From NCBI RefSeq assembly GCF_052045245.1, contig NZ_JBQEON010000002.1, positions 62,001 through 126,000 on the forward strand: a DNA stretch of 64,000 bases, written 5' to 3'. Under the pieces are notes generated by a model. That model was not told where the DNA came from, did no database searches, and saw only the letters and a list, made by a program, of their open reading frames with translations. Source of the DNA: Burkholderia sp052045245 (GTDB taxonomy: Bacteria; Pseudomonadota; Gammaproteobacteria; Burkholderiales; Burkholderiaceae). Positions 1-9,046 of this stretch are shown here, piece after piece; within the stretch, counting starts at the first letter, position 1; every line of letters begins with the position of its first letter. The position numbers and the translations under genes are program-made.

Positions 1-232
1 CCCGGAGGGCGACTGCTCGACGCTGAACGGGGCGAGCAACCAGCTGACCGTCACGCAGTGGGACTGCGTGCTGATGCTCGATCCGCTGCCGTTCAGCCCG
101 GGTTCCGGTGGCGTCGTCGCGCACCTCGAATACCTCGGCTCGACGGCATCCGGCAGCACGCCTTGCGCGACGCACGGTTTGCCGGGCAGCGGCAGCGCGG
201 CCGGCATCAAGGTGCCGATGCTCGTTCAATAG
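1..232 (+). CDS. TadG-like pilus assembly protein, C-terminal end (partial)
   Basis: An open frame runs in from the left edge (codons begin at base 2) and stops with TAG at 230-232, leaving 76 residues. The fragment contains three cysteines and is rich in Gly, Ser and Ala, as in the secreted C-terminal part of TadG-like proteins. It sits 13 bp before two TadE/TadF-type pseudopilin genes, the usual place for tadG in Burkholderia Tad loci. The assignment rests mainly on this context, because the diagnostic N-terminal transmembrane/TadG domain lies outside the window. Confidence 0.6.
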   Translation, partial: PEGDCSTLNGASNQLTVTQWDCVLMLDPLPFSPGSGGVVAHLEYLGSTASGSTPCATHGLPGSGSAAGIKVPMLVQ

Positions 233-245
233 AGGAGACGCGATC

Positions 246-779
246 ATGAAAAGGCTCCCGATTCGCCGGTCACGCATGCGCGGTGTCGCCGCGGTCGAAT
301 TCGCGCTCGTGCTGATGCCGATGATCGTGCTCGCCACCGGCGTGGCCGAGTTCGGCCGCGCGATCTACCAGTACGAGACGCTGACCAAGGCGACGCGCGA
401 CGCGGCGCGCTACCTGTCGGTCTATCTGCCGGCCGACAGCGCGTATCCGCTCGCGGCGGCGCAGTGCCTGGTCGTCTACGGCAACACGACCTGCGGGGCC
501 GCCGGCACGGAGCTCGTGCCGGGACTCACGACGTCGATGGTGATCGTCTGCGACGCCGCGCATTCGACCGATTGCGCCGATGCGTCCGATCCGCCGCAGT
601 TCGCGAACCTGCCGACCTACGACTCGACCAACAACGCGGCAAGCGGCACGGCGACGGGCAGTATCAACGTCGTCGAGGTAAAGGTGAAGGGTTACCAGTA
701 CCAGCCGATTCCGGCCTACCCGGGGCTGTCGTCGATCACCTTCGGCAACATCGTTACCGTGATGAGGCAAGTGTCATGA
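246..779 (+). CDS. tadE: TadE-like pseudopilin
   Basis: Protein of 177 residues, a minor pseudopilin of the Tad (Flp) type IVb secretion/pilus system, anchored in the inner membrane. The N-terminus is short and basic, followed by a prepilin-peptidase type motif (Gly, four residues, then Glu-Phe: RGVAAVEFALV) and one hydrophobic helix ending near residue 40; the rest is a periplasmic domain with paired cysteines. This TadE motif is directly visible. GAGGAG at 233-238 places the start at 246 rather than at any upstream codon. The stop overlaps the next start (ATGA at 776-779), indicating translational coupling within the tad operon. Confidence 0.87.
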   Translation: MKRLPIRRSRMRGVAAVEFALVLMPMIVLATGVAEFGRAIYQYETLTKATRDAARYLSVYLPADSAYPLAAAQCLVVYGNTTCGAAGTELVPGLTTSMVIVCDAAHSTDCADASDPPQFANLPTYDSTNNAASGTATGSINVVEVKVKGYQYQPIPAYPGLSSITFGNIVTVMRQVS

Positions 780-1219
780 ACGCGCGCTCCTTCTCGCCGT
801 CGCGCCGTCGCGCCCAACGTGGCGCCACGATCGTCGAATTCGCGCTGGTCGCATCGATCCTGATCATGCTGCTGATCGGCATCTTCGAATTCGGGCGCGT
901 GCTGTTTTACTGGAACACGGCGAGCGAGGCCATCCGGCTCGGCGCGCGCACGGCGATCGTCTGCGACGTGAATGCCGCCGGCATCGTGAAGCGCGTGAGG
1001 TCGCTGCTGCCGATCCTCGCGAACTCGAACGTGGCGGTGAGCTATACGCCCACAGGCTGCGACGTGAGCTCCTGCTCGTTCGTGACCGTCAGCGTTACCA
1101 ACGTCACGGTCACGACGATGATTCCGCTCGCGAGCGTCACGATCACGATGCCGCCGTTCACCACGACGATGCCGCGGGAAAGCCTGAACTCCTCGACGGG
1201 CGGTAGCGCCTGTCAATAA
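776..1219 (+). CDS. tadF: TadE/TadF-like pseudopilin
   Basis: Protein of 147 residues, the second minor pseudopilin of the Tad locus. It has a basic N-terminus, the prepilin processing motif RGATIVEFALV, and a single hydrophobic helix (about residues 20-40). A periplasmic part follows with four cysteines clustered around residues 60-100. It is coupled to the upstream tadE by a 4-base overlap. TadE and TadF belong to the same superfamily, so the symbol tadF follows position in the operon rather than a diagnostic residue. Its role, inferred from the family, is in pilus initiation together with TadE and TadG. Confidence 0.82.
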   Translation: MNARSFSPSRRRAQRGATIVEFALVASILIMLLIGIFEFGRVLFYWNTASEAIRLGARTAIVCDVNAAGIVKRVRSLLPILANSNVAVSYTPTGCDVSSCSFVTVSVTNVTVTTMIPLASVTITMPPFTTTMPRESLNSSTGGSACQ

Positions 1220-1240
1220 TCGAACCGACGAGGCACAGCC

Positions 1241-2449
1241 ATGATCAATATCCTCGTAGCTGCCGACGATACCGCCCGGCTCACGCAGATCGCACGTCTG
1301 GTCACGGACTGCGGACACTATCGCGTGACGCGCGCGCATGGCCGGCCGTCCCAGATCGAGCATCGAACCGACGGGCTCGATTCATTCGATATCCTGCTGA
1401 TCGACGGCGCGACGAGCGAGGCGGCCGAGCTGTCGGCGATCGAGCGGATCTGCCGGCTGCACCCGTGCCTGACCGGCATCCTGGTGGCCGCCGATGCGGC
1501 GCCGCACGTGCTGCTGGACGCGATGCGCGCCGGCGTGCGCGACGTGCTGCAGTGGCCGATCGAACCGGCGGCGCTCGCCCGTGCGCTCGAACGCGCCGCC
1601 GCGCAAAGCACGCGGCGCGACGCCGACGATACGCGGTTCGTGTCGTTCATGTCGTGCAAGGGCGGCGCGGGCACGAGCTTCGCCGCGAGCAACGTCGCGT
1701 ACGAGATCGCCGAGGGCCACAAGCGCCGCGTGTTGCTGGTCGATCTGAACCAGCAGTTCGCGGATGCCGCGTTCCTCGTCAGCGACGAGACGCCGCCGTC
1801 GACGCTGCCGCAGCTGTGCGCGCAGATCGAGCGGCTCGACGGCGCGTTTCTCGATGCGAGCGTCGCGCACGTGACGCCGACCTTCCACGTGCTCGCGGGC
1901 GCGGGCGACCCGGTCAAGGCCGCGGAGATGCGCGAGGATGCGCTCGAATGGATTCTCGGCGTCGCGGCGCCGCGCTACGACTTCGTGATCTTCGACCTCG
2001 GCGTGAGCATCAATCCGCTGGCGATGATCGCGCTGGATCGCAGCGACCAGGTCCAGCTCGTGCTGCAGCCCGCGATGCCGCACGTGCGCGCGGGCCGCCG
2101 GCTGCTGGAGATTCTCGTGTCGCTCGGCTATCCGACCGATCAGTTGCGGCTCGTGGTGAACCGGATGACGCGCACGAGCGAGCGGTCCCGCACCGCGCTC
2201 GAGGAAGTGCTCGGCCTGAAGGCCAGCTGCACGATCCCCGACGATGCCGACACCGTGCGCGAAGCGCTCGACCAGGGGCATCCGGCCTCGCGCGTCGCGC
2301 GCGGCGCCGCGGTGACGCGTGCGTTGCAGGCCTGCGCGAAGCAGATCGTCGAAGGCGACGTGCGCGTCAAGCACGGCGCGGCCGCCAGCGAACCGTTGAT
2401 GTCCCGGCTGTTCGGCCGCAAGGCCACGCCGAAGCTCAAGTCCATGTGA
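1241..2449 (+). CDS. tadZ: TadZ/CpaE-like pilus localisation ATPase
   Basis: Protein of 402 residues with an atypical receiver-like domain (about 1-125) followed by a ParA/MinD-type ATPase domain. A deviant P-loop KGGAGTS lies at residues 140-146 and a conserved LLVDLNQQF segment corresponds to the switch region. In the family this protein marks the pole or assembly site and recruits the Tad secretion machinery at the cytoplasmic face. It starts 21 bp after tadF and is followed 19 bp later by tadA, all on one strand, so it is part of the operon. Length and domain order are as expected; nothing is missing. Confidence 0.9.
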   Translation: MINILVAADDTARLTQIARLVTDCGHYRVTRAHGRPSQIEHRTDGLDSFDILLIDGATSEAAELSAIERICRLHPCLTGILVAADAAPHVLLDAMRAGVRDVLQWPIEPAALARALERAAAQSTRRDADDTRFVSFMSCKGGAGTSFAASNVAYEIAEGHKRRVLLVDLNQQFADAAFLVSDETPPSTLPQLCAQIERLDGAFLDASVAHVTPTFHVLAGAGDPVKAAEMREDALEWILGVAAPRYDFVIFDLGVSINPLAMIALDRSDQVQLVLQPAMPHVRAGRRLLEILVSLGYPTDQLRLVVNRMTRTSERSRTALEEVLGLKASCTIPDDADTVREALDQGHPASRVARGAAVTRALQACAKQIVEGDVRVKHGAAASEPLMSRLFGRKATPKLKSM

Positions 2450-2468
2450 ATCTCTCGGGGAAACCATC

Positions 2469-3836
<1,368 letters not shown>

Positions 3837-3869
3837 CGGCGCGCGGGCGTCTGATCCCGGGGAGGCCTC

Positions 3870-4847
3870 ATGGACTCGATCTTTTACGGTTTTGTGATTC
3901 TCACCTTCGTCGCGGTCGTGCTCGCGATCGAGGGCGTCTATCAATGGTGGAACGCGCGCCACGGTGCCGCGGCACGCCGGATCGAGTCGCGCCTGCGCGC
4001 GATGTCGGCCGGCGGTAGCGTGCAGCAGGAGCGGATGTCGATCCTGAAGAAGCGGATGCTCGACGAGTCGAAACCGTTCGACCGGCTGTTGCTGCGCGTG
4101 CCGCGAGTGCAATCGCTCGACCTGATACTGCAGCAATCGGGCCTCGACTGGACGGTCGCGAAGCTGGTCGTGCTCAGCGTCGCGTTTCCGGTGGTCACCG
4201 CGCTGGTCCTGGGCTTCACGCCGCTGCCGATGTTCGCCGTGGCGCCGCTTGCGCTGCTGACCGCGTGCTTGCCGGCACTGCGTGTGGCGCGGCATCGCAA
4301 CCGGCGGATGCTCAAGCTCGAACGGCAACTGCCCGACGTCTGCGACATGATCGCGCGGGCGCTGCGCTCCGGCCACTCGTTTACGGGCGCGCTCGGGATG
4401 GTCGGCGAGGAGTTTCCCGATCCGATGGGCGATGAATTCCGGATCACGTTCGACGAGATCAACTATGGCGTATCGCTGCACGATGCGCTGGTGAACCTCG
4501 CGACGCGCGTGCCCGCCAATGACCTGCGGTACTTCGTGATCGCGGTGCTGATCCAGCGCGAGACCGGCGGCAACCTGGCCGAACTGCTCGACAGCATCGC
4601 GGCGCTGGTGCGCGAACGCTTCAAGCTGTTCGACAAGGTGCGCGTGCTGTCGGCGGAAGGGCGGTTGTCGGCCTGGATCCTCGGCCTGCTGCCGTTCGGC
4701 ACCGGGGCCATGATGGCCGTGCTGAACCGGGAGTTTCTGTCGGTGCTCTGGCAGGATCCGGCCGGCATCAAGATGGTCGGGGTGATGCTGACGTCGATGG
4801 CGTTCGGCCTGCTGTGGATTCGCCGCATCATCCGGATTCGCGTCTGA
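3870..4847 (+). CDS. tadB: TadB inner-membrane platform protein
   Basis: Protein of 325 residues with an N-terminal transmembrane helix, a cytoplasmic GspF/PilC-type domain (about residues 150-285) and C-terminal membrane helices. The central region has the GspF-family features ALRSGHSFTGALG and IQRETGGNLAELLDSI. TadB with TadC forms the membrane platform that TadA acts on. AGGCCTC with GGGGAGG just before 3870 supports the start. The gene is 33 bp downstream of tadA and 38 bp upstream of tadC. Confidence 0.92.
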   Translation: MDSIFYGFVILTFVAVVLAIEGVYQWWNARHGAAARRIESRLRAMSAGGSVQQERMSILKKRMLDESKPFDRLLLRVPRVQSLDLILQQSGLDWTVAKLVVLSVAFPVVTALVLGFTPLPMFAVAPLALLTACLPALRVARHRNRRMLKLERQLPDVCDMIARALRSGHSFTGALGMVGEEFPDPMGDEFRITFDEINYGVSLHDALVNLATRVPANDLRYFVIAVLIQRETGGNLAELLDSIAALVRERFKLFDKVRVLSAEGRLSAWILGLLPFGTGAMMAVLNREFLSVLWQDPAGIKMVGVMLTSMAFGLLWIRRIIRIRV

Positions 4848-4885
4848 CGCGTGTCGCGAGCTTCACGAACCGATTCGAGGCTGTC

Positions 4886-5860
4886 ATGCAAAACCTGAAC
4901 GTAGTCCATACCGTGATGCTGGCCGGCTTGTTCATCTTCGTCGCCGGCGGCGCGCTGGTCGCGATGCTGCTGTTCGCGCCGCGCAACATGGAGCGCCGGA
5001 TTCAGCAGGCGAGCGGCGCGACCGTGGGCATCGGCGCCGGCACGGACGACGGCGGCGGGCAACCGTCGCGCTGGGTCGCGAAGCTGGTCGAGCTGTCGCG
5101 CCCGATCTCCCGGCTGTCCGTGCCGCAGGAGGGCTGGGAGAATTCGCCGCTGCGGATTCGCATGATGAACGCGGGCTGGCGCGATCCGAACGCGGGGGCG
5201 CTTTACTACGCGGCGAAGACGGTGCTCGCGCTGGCGCTGCCGGGCATTGCGCTGCTCGCACTCGCGACGACGCGGCTCGCCGATCAACGGGTGCTGCTGT
5301 CGTGCATCCTCGTCGCGCTCGCCGGGATCGGCTACTACGTGCCGAACCTGGTCCTGTCGCGACGGATCGCGACGCGTCAGCGGCTGATCTTCGAGGAATT
5401 TCCGGATGCGCTCGACCTGCTGACGGTCTGCGTCGAGGCGGGGCTCGGGCTCGATTCGGCCCTGATGAGGGTGAGCGAGGAACTGCGCTTTCGCAGCGAA
5501 GTGGTCGCGGGCGAACTCGACCTGCTGCTGCTCGAGATGCGTTCCGGGTTCACGAAGGAAACCGCGCTGCGCAATCTGGCGCTGCGGACCGGCGTCGAGG
5601 ATATCGAGTCGTTCTGCGCGATGCTGATCCAGGCCGATCGCTTTGGCACGAGCATCGCCGAATCGTTGCGCGTGCTGTCGGACATGCTGCGCACGCGGCG
5701 CCGGATGCGCGCCGAGGAGCGGGCCGCGAAGATCGCGCTGAAGCTGCTGTTCCCGCTGATCTTCTGCATCTTCCCCGCGCTGATGTGCGTGTTGCTCGGG
5801 CCGGCGATGATTCACGTGTATCGCGTGCTGCTGCCGACCTTCACCAGTATCTCGCAGTAA
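4886..5860 (+). CDS. tadC: TadC inner-membrane platform protein
   Basis: Protein of 324 residues, the partner of TadB, with an N-terminal hydrophobic segment, further helices near residues 115-160, a GspF-like domain (FEEFPDALDLLTVCVEAG and a following helical bundle) and a C-terminal helix pair. The start was set at 4886 because an upstream in-frame codon at 4814 would overlap the end of tadB by 34 bases and add a non-hydrophobic, Arg-rich extension unlike TadC. It is the last recognised tad gene here: no tadD (TPR lipoprotein) or other tad gene follows within the window. Confidence 0.9.
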   Translation: MQNLNVVHTVMLAGLFIFVAGGALVAMLLFAPRNMERRIQQASGATVGIGAGTDDGGGQPSRWVAKLVELSRPISRLSVPQEGWENSPLRIRMMNAGWRDPNAGALYYAAKTVLALALPGIALLALATTRLADQRVLLSCILVALAGIGYYVPNLVLSRRIATRQRLIFEEFPDALDLLTVCVEAGLGLDSALMRVSEELRFRSEVVAGELDLLLLEMRSGFTKETALRNLALRTGVEDIESFCAMLIQADRFGTSIAESLRVLSDMLRTRRRMRAEERAAKIALKLLFPLIFCIFPALMCVLLGPAMIHVYRVLLPTFTSISQ

Positions 5861-5896
5861 GCGGCAACGACGGGTTGCCGCGCGAACCAGCCCTGT

Positions 5897-5924
5897 GTGC
5901 CGGCCGGGCATCGCCTGCCGGCAC
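5897..5924. terminator. Stem-loop after tadC
   Basis: Perfect inverted repeat GTGCCGGC (5897-5904) and GCCGGCAC (5917-5924) with a 12-base loop, 36 bp after the tadC stop. No T-tract follows, so if it ends the tad transcript it would be a factor-dependent or pausing structure rather than a classic intrinsic terminator. Confidence 0.45.
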
Positions 5925-6108
5925 GACCCCCGTCTTCATGGGAGGCTCCTTCTCCCCCCCGGGCGGCGCCGCGAGACAGGTTGATCATAGCGGCGTCAAG
6001 GCAACCCGGACCCATGGTCGACCCTGGACCCAGCCGTAGTCCACTGCCCGCGCGGGTGGCCCCCTACGGCTATCGATGCAACCGCAGGCAGGCAGCCGAC
6101 CGTGACGG

Positions 6109-6131
6109 AACGAGGCCCGGACGGCCTCGTT
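6109..6131 (-). terminator. Putative terminator of the AraC gene
   Basis: Perfect 9-bp inverted repeat AACGAGGCC / GGCCTCGTT with a 5-base loop, starting 5 bases beyond the TAA (6136-6138) of the minus-strand AraC gene. The stem is GC-rich and well placed, but only a short T run follows on the minus strand. Confidence 0.5.
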
Positions 6132-6135
6132 CGCG

Positions 6136-6729
6136 TTACCGGCCGGCGTCGCCGCCGCCGGGCGAGACCGGTTCCGCCACGCCCGATGCCTGCTGTCGAC
6201 ATTCCGCATGCCACCCGGCACGCGCGTGAGCGCGCCGATAGTCGGTCGGCGTCGTGTCGAAGTGCTGCCGGAACAGGTGCGCGAGATAGTCGCCGCTGCC
6301 GAGCCCGCAGCGTCGCGCGATCGAATCGACCGGCAGCGCGGTGCGCTCGAGCATCGTGCACGCGTGGGCGAGGCGCGTCTGCGTCAGATAAGCGCTCGGC
6401 GTCACGCCGATTTCCCGTGCGAAGTTGCGCAGCAGCGACCGCTCGCTCATCGCGACGAGCGCCGCGGCCTGCCGCATCCGGACGGGGTTCGCGTAGCTGG
6501 ACGCGATCCATTCGGCCACGTGGCGCATCTTGTCGGCCATCGCCCACTCGTTCAACGGAATCCGGATCGCGGCGGATTCGAGCGGGCCGCCAGCGCGTGC
6601 GGCAGCGTCGTTCGACGTGTGAACGGACCTCGTGGTGCGGCACCGGACCGGCTCGCGTTCCGCGTCGTGTTGGTGTTGGCAGTTGCAGGCATGGCACGTC
6701 GAGCGTCGAGCGTCCGGGATGAATGGCAT
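6136..6729 (-). CDS. AraC-family transcriptional regulator
   Basis: The C-terminal ~120 residues form a clear AraC/XylS double helix-turn-helix: first helix pair around AAALVAMSERSLLRNFAREI, second around IARRCGLGSGDYLAHLFRQH, with the family's closing pattern (F, xxP, YR). In front of it is a Cys/His-rich stretch of about 60 residues with no recognisable ligand-binding domain, so the sensor part is short or degenerate. The frame stays open to 6987, but that extension is pure low complexity (Ala-Ser repeats from a hexamer tract, then an Asp-rich run). I therefore chose the ATG at 6729, preceded by GGACG; this gives 197 residues. Target unknown. The neighbouring tad operon points towards it in a tail-to-tail layout, so no regulatory link is implied. 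Confidence 0.65.
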   Translation of the reverse strand: MPFIPDARRSTCHACNCQHQHDAEREPVRCRTTRSVHTSNDAAARAGGPLESAAIRIPLNEWAMADKMRHVAEWIASSYANPVRMRQAAALVAMSERSLLRNFAREIGVTPSAYLTQTRLAHACTMLERTALPVDSIARRCGLGSGDYLAHLFRQHFDTTPTDYRRAHARAGWHAECRQQASGVAEPVSPGGGDAGR

Positions 6730-6897
6730 CAAGAAGAGCGTCCTGTCGTGGTCGAGTGGGGATTGTCGATGCCGGTCCGGACAATCCGTGTCCGGATGTC
6801 GAGCGAGGATTCCGGCAGTGGCGGCATCGGCGTCGGCGTCGTTGTCGTCGTCATCGTCGTGATCGATCCGCACCGTTGCGACACCGCGTTGCCGTTT

Positions 6898-6932
6898 TGC
6901 AGATGCAGATGCAGATGCAGATGCAGATGCAG
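6898..6932. repeat. Hexanucleotide tandem repeat (AGATGC, five units)
   Basis: Five uninterrupted AGATGC units at 6901-6930, flanked by partial units on both sides. It is followed leftwards (about 6817-6875) by a GTC/GTT trinucleotide-rich tract. It lies about 170 bp upstream of the chosen start of the minus-strand AraC gene, or would encode an Ala-Ser repeat if translation begins at 6987. Because the unit is six bases, copy-number change would alter spacing or repeat length without shifting the frame. Confidence 0.9.
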
Positions 6933-6964
6933 CGGCGGCGGTGCGGCGATCCGGTGTCCGGCGA

Positions 6965-7504
6965 TCAGTTCGCGTCGAACGACGCATCGATCGCGTCGAG
7001 CCGCGTGGCGATCATTGCCAGCAGGTCTTGCCGCACGGTAGTGCGACCGTCGGGCCCGCGGGCGGCCGACGCATGCAGCGCGCGCGCGAGTGCGTCGAGC
7101 GCCGTGCAGGTATCGAGCGTGCCGGCGACGGCCCAGAGGCCCGCGCGTCGAGGCGGCAACCCGCGTGCGTCGCCGGCGAACAATGCGATCTCGGTGCGGG
7201 TGCGCGCGAGCGAACGCGTCAGCGCGCCGTTTGCACCGATGCAGTTCCAGCAGAATCCGTCGGACCGGCGCGCCATCGGCTTGACGACATGCACGACGAT
7301 GTCGGCGCCGGCGGCGGCTGAATCGCGGGCGATCCGCCAGTCCAGTCGCGGATGGCGCAAGCGCAGCCCGGCGAGCCAGCTTTGCGCGTCGCGTTCGTCG
7401 ATGCCCCACAACCGCAATGCCACGCGAAGTGCGGCGCGGCGGCCGTGCGGCGCACGCGCATTCGATGCAGCGTTGAGGTTCGGGCGATCGATGGGTCGGG
7501 TCAT
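6965..7504 (-). CDS. Hypothetical protein
   Basis: Predicted protein of 179 residues that I do not recognise. It is Arg/Ala-rich with a motif-like centre (DIVVHVVKPMARR, then FCWNCIG with two cysteines) and a C-terminal helical part; there is no signal peptide or membrane helix. The ATG at 7504 lacks a convincing ribosome-binding site, and the region is GC-rich with several overlapping open frames, so the gene is only moderately supported. It is on the same strand as, and upstream of, the AraC gene, separated from it by 235 bp of repeat-rich DNA. Confidence 0.45.
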   Translation of the reverse strand: MTRPIDRPNLNAASNARAPHGRRAALRVALRLWGIDERDAQSWLAGLRLRHPRLDWRIARDSAAAGADIVVHVVKPMARRSDGFCWNCIGANGALTRSLARTRTEIALFAGDARGLPPRRAGLWAVAGTLDTCTALDALARALHASAARGPDGRTTVRQDLLAMIATRLDAIDASFDAN

Positions 7505-7545
7505 AGGGGGCAGGCACGAGTGAAGGGATGCCGATGGTGTGCGTT

Positions 7546-7627
7546 CATCGGGACAAAATGTGTCCTGTTTGACGACCGGATGCGAATGGCGTGTCACGCG
7601 GAACTCGGGACGCCGTTTGTCCCGATG
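7546..7627. promoter_or_regulatory. Cluster of GGGAC/GTCCC inverted repeats
   Basis: A perfect 12-bp inverted repeat, CATCGGGACAAA at 7546-7557 and TTTGTCCCGATG at 7616-7627, spans 82 bases. Nested inside are GGACA-N5-TGTCC (7551-7565) and CGGGAC-N7-GTCCCG (7606-7624). The four half-sites share the GGGAC core, which suggests either a looping regulator site or a structured RNA. It lies 99 bp upstream of the small membrane-protein gene at 7726 and 42 bp upstream of the minus-strand hypothetical gene start at 7504. Confidence 0.45.
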
Positions 7628-7725
7628 CGCGGTTAAGGTGACGGCTCGCACGACCGACGAAGCCGGGCGCGCCACGCGCGATCGGACCGTATAGATGCAT
7701 GTGCAACTTTTTTCAAGGAAGCAAT

Positions 7726-7869
7726 ATGAAAGGCTACCCGTCACCGCTCGAAAGTCTTGCGGCATTCGCCATCGCATTTGCCGCTGGCGTGCTGTCGACG
7801 GCCGTGCTTGCCAGATACGTCGGCAAGGTGCAGGCCGACGCGCGGCGAACGGTCGCTGAAGCCGGTTGA
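7726..7869 (+). CDS. Small single-pass membrane protein (47 residues)
   Basis: ATG at 7726 is preceded by a good ribosome-binding site (AAGGAAG, 7715-7721). The predicted product has a short N-terminal stretch, one hydrophobic helix of about 20 residues (AAFAIAFAAGVLSTAVLARY) and a charged C-terminal tail (KVQADARRTVAEAG), the profile of a small inner-membrane protein. It lies immediately upstream of the WYL-regulated island on the same strand but 147 bp away, so membership is uncertain. No function can be assigned. Confidence 0.6.
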   Translation: MKGYPSPLESLAAFAIAFAAGVLSTAVLARYVGKVQADARRTVAEAG

Positions 7870-7979
7870 CCTGTACGGCAGACGCAGGCATCACGGCGTC
7901 GCCGCCTCGATGCATCGCCGTGGCGAAGGCTCGATCGAATCCGAGTCGTGCTCAAGAAATCGGGACGGATGCCGTTAAC

Positions 7980-8006
7980 CCGTGACGTTCCCCCTTCAAG
8001 TCACGG
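7980..8006. promoter_or_regulatory. Inverted repeat in front of the WYL regulator (putative operator)
   Basis: Perfect inverted repeat CCGTGAC (7980-7986) and GTCACGG (8000-8006), centre-to-centre spacing 20 bp, ending 10 bp before the chosen WYL start codon. WYL regulators of defence loci such as BrxR and CapW repress their own promoters by binding inverted repeats of this kind. The link to this protein is inferred from position. Confidence 0.5.
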
Positions 8007-8016
8007 ATTCTTCCCC

Positions 8017-9036
8017 ATGCCAGATCTCGATCGCGACATCATGCGCCTGCTGCCCGACGCCGGCGCGCAGGCCGACTACGTCAGCACGCCGGACCTGTAT
8101 GTGCGGATGCAGGAAATCGTGCCGGACCTTCCGTCGATCAAGACCGTGCTGCGCCGTCTTGCCGAACTGGAAGCGCGCGGCCTCGTCGAGACCGACCGGC
8201 GCGGCACGGCCTCGGTGTGGCGCCGCAAGGACGGGGCGAGCGGCATGGCGGCGAAGGCCGGCTCGATCATGAGCTTTGACGAGGCGCTCGCGCTGCAGAC
8301 GTTGCGGCGCTTTTCGTCGCGGCAGATTCCGGGGCTCGTCGCCGATTCGATTTCCGCGCTGTTCAAGATCGCCGATGCGCGGCTCGAACGGCCCGTCAGC
8401 GAGTCGGAACGCAAGTACGCGCGCTGGACCGGCAAGGTCGCGGTCGAGAGCGGCGGCTTCTCGCTTCACTATCCGGCCATCGACCGCAAGATCTTCGCGG
8501 CCGTGTCGCGCGCGCTGTTCGAGGAGCGCCGGCTGGAGATCGTCTACCGGCCGCGCCACAACGCCGACAACGAGACGCCGAAGACCGTGCTGCCGCTCGG
8601 CCTCGTCGAAGTCGGCGGGCTGGTGTACATGGTCGGCGCGACCGAAGGCAAGCCGGAGCCGACGCTGTACCGGATGGACCGGCTGTCGCGCGCCGAGGCG
8701 ATGCTCGAATCGTTCGTCTATCCGGCGTCGTTCTCGCTCGAGGTCTACGTGAAGCAGCAGCGCCGCTTCGACTTCATGGTCGACAAGGCCGTGAAGCTGT
8801 CGCTCAAGTTCGTCAACCAGGCCGGCGACCATCTGCTGGAGGCGCCGCTGTCGCTCGACCAGACGACGCGCCGCACCGACGACGCGCTGTTCGTGCAGGG
8901 CACCGCGATGCTGAGCCAGCGGCTGCGCTGGTGGCTTCGCTCGTTCGGGCCGAACGTCGAGGTGCTGGGGCCCGCGAGCCTGCGCGCCGAGCTGGCGGCC
9001 GAAGCGGGTGCGCTCGCGCGGATCTACGGCGTCTGA
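8017..9036 (+). CDS. WYL-domain transcriptional regulator
   Basis: Protein of 339 residues. The N-terminal ~75 residues form a winged helix-turn-helix (VLRRLAELEARGLVETDRRG and flanks). A central WYL domain has the characteristic LPLGLVEVGGLVYMVGATEG...YRMDRL pattern, in which the WYL tripeptide is VYM, and a C-terminal WYL-associated domain follows. Such regulators sense nucleotide-like ligands and frequently control anti-phage loci. In-frame start codons also exist at 7948 and 7969; 8017 was chosen because the wHTH begins there, though no Shine-Dalgarno precedes it (possible leaderless start). It heads a run of same-strand genes reaching 18526. Confidence 0.85.
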   Translation: MPDLDRDIMRLLPDAGAQADYVSTPDLYVRMQEIVPDLPSIKTVLRRLAELEARGLVETDRRGTASVWRRKDGASGMAAKAGSIMSFDEALALQTLRRFSSRQIPGLVADSISALFKIADARLERPVSESERKYARWTGKVAVESGGFSLHYPAIDRKIFAAVSRALFEERRLEIVYRPRHNADNETPKTVLPLGLVEVGGLVYMVGATEGKPEPTLYRMDRLSRAEAMLESFVYPASFSLEVYVKQQRRFDFMVDKAVKLSLKFVNQAGDHLLEAPLSLDQTTRRTDDALFVQGTAMLSQRLRWWLRSFGPNVEVLGPASLRAELAAEAGALARIYGV

Positions 9037-9046
9037 CGGGCGACCC

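Noticed and set aside
6730..6987. N-terminal extension of the AraC protein to 6987
   Set aside because: It is entirely low complexity from repeats and no ribosome-binding site supports it; the ATG at 6729 is preferred, though not proven.
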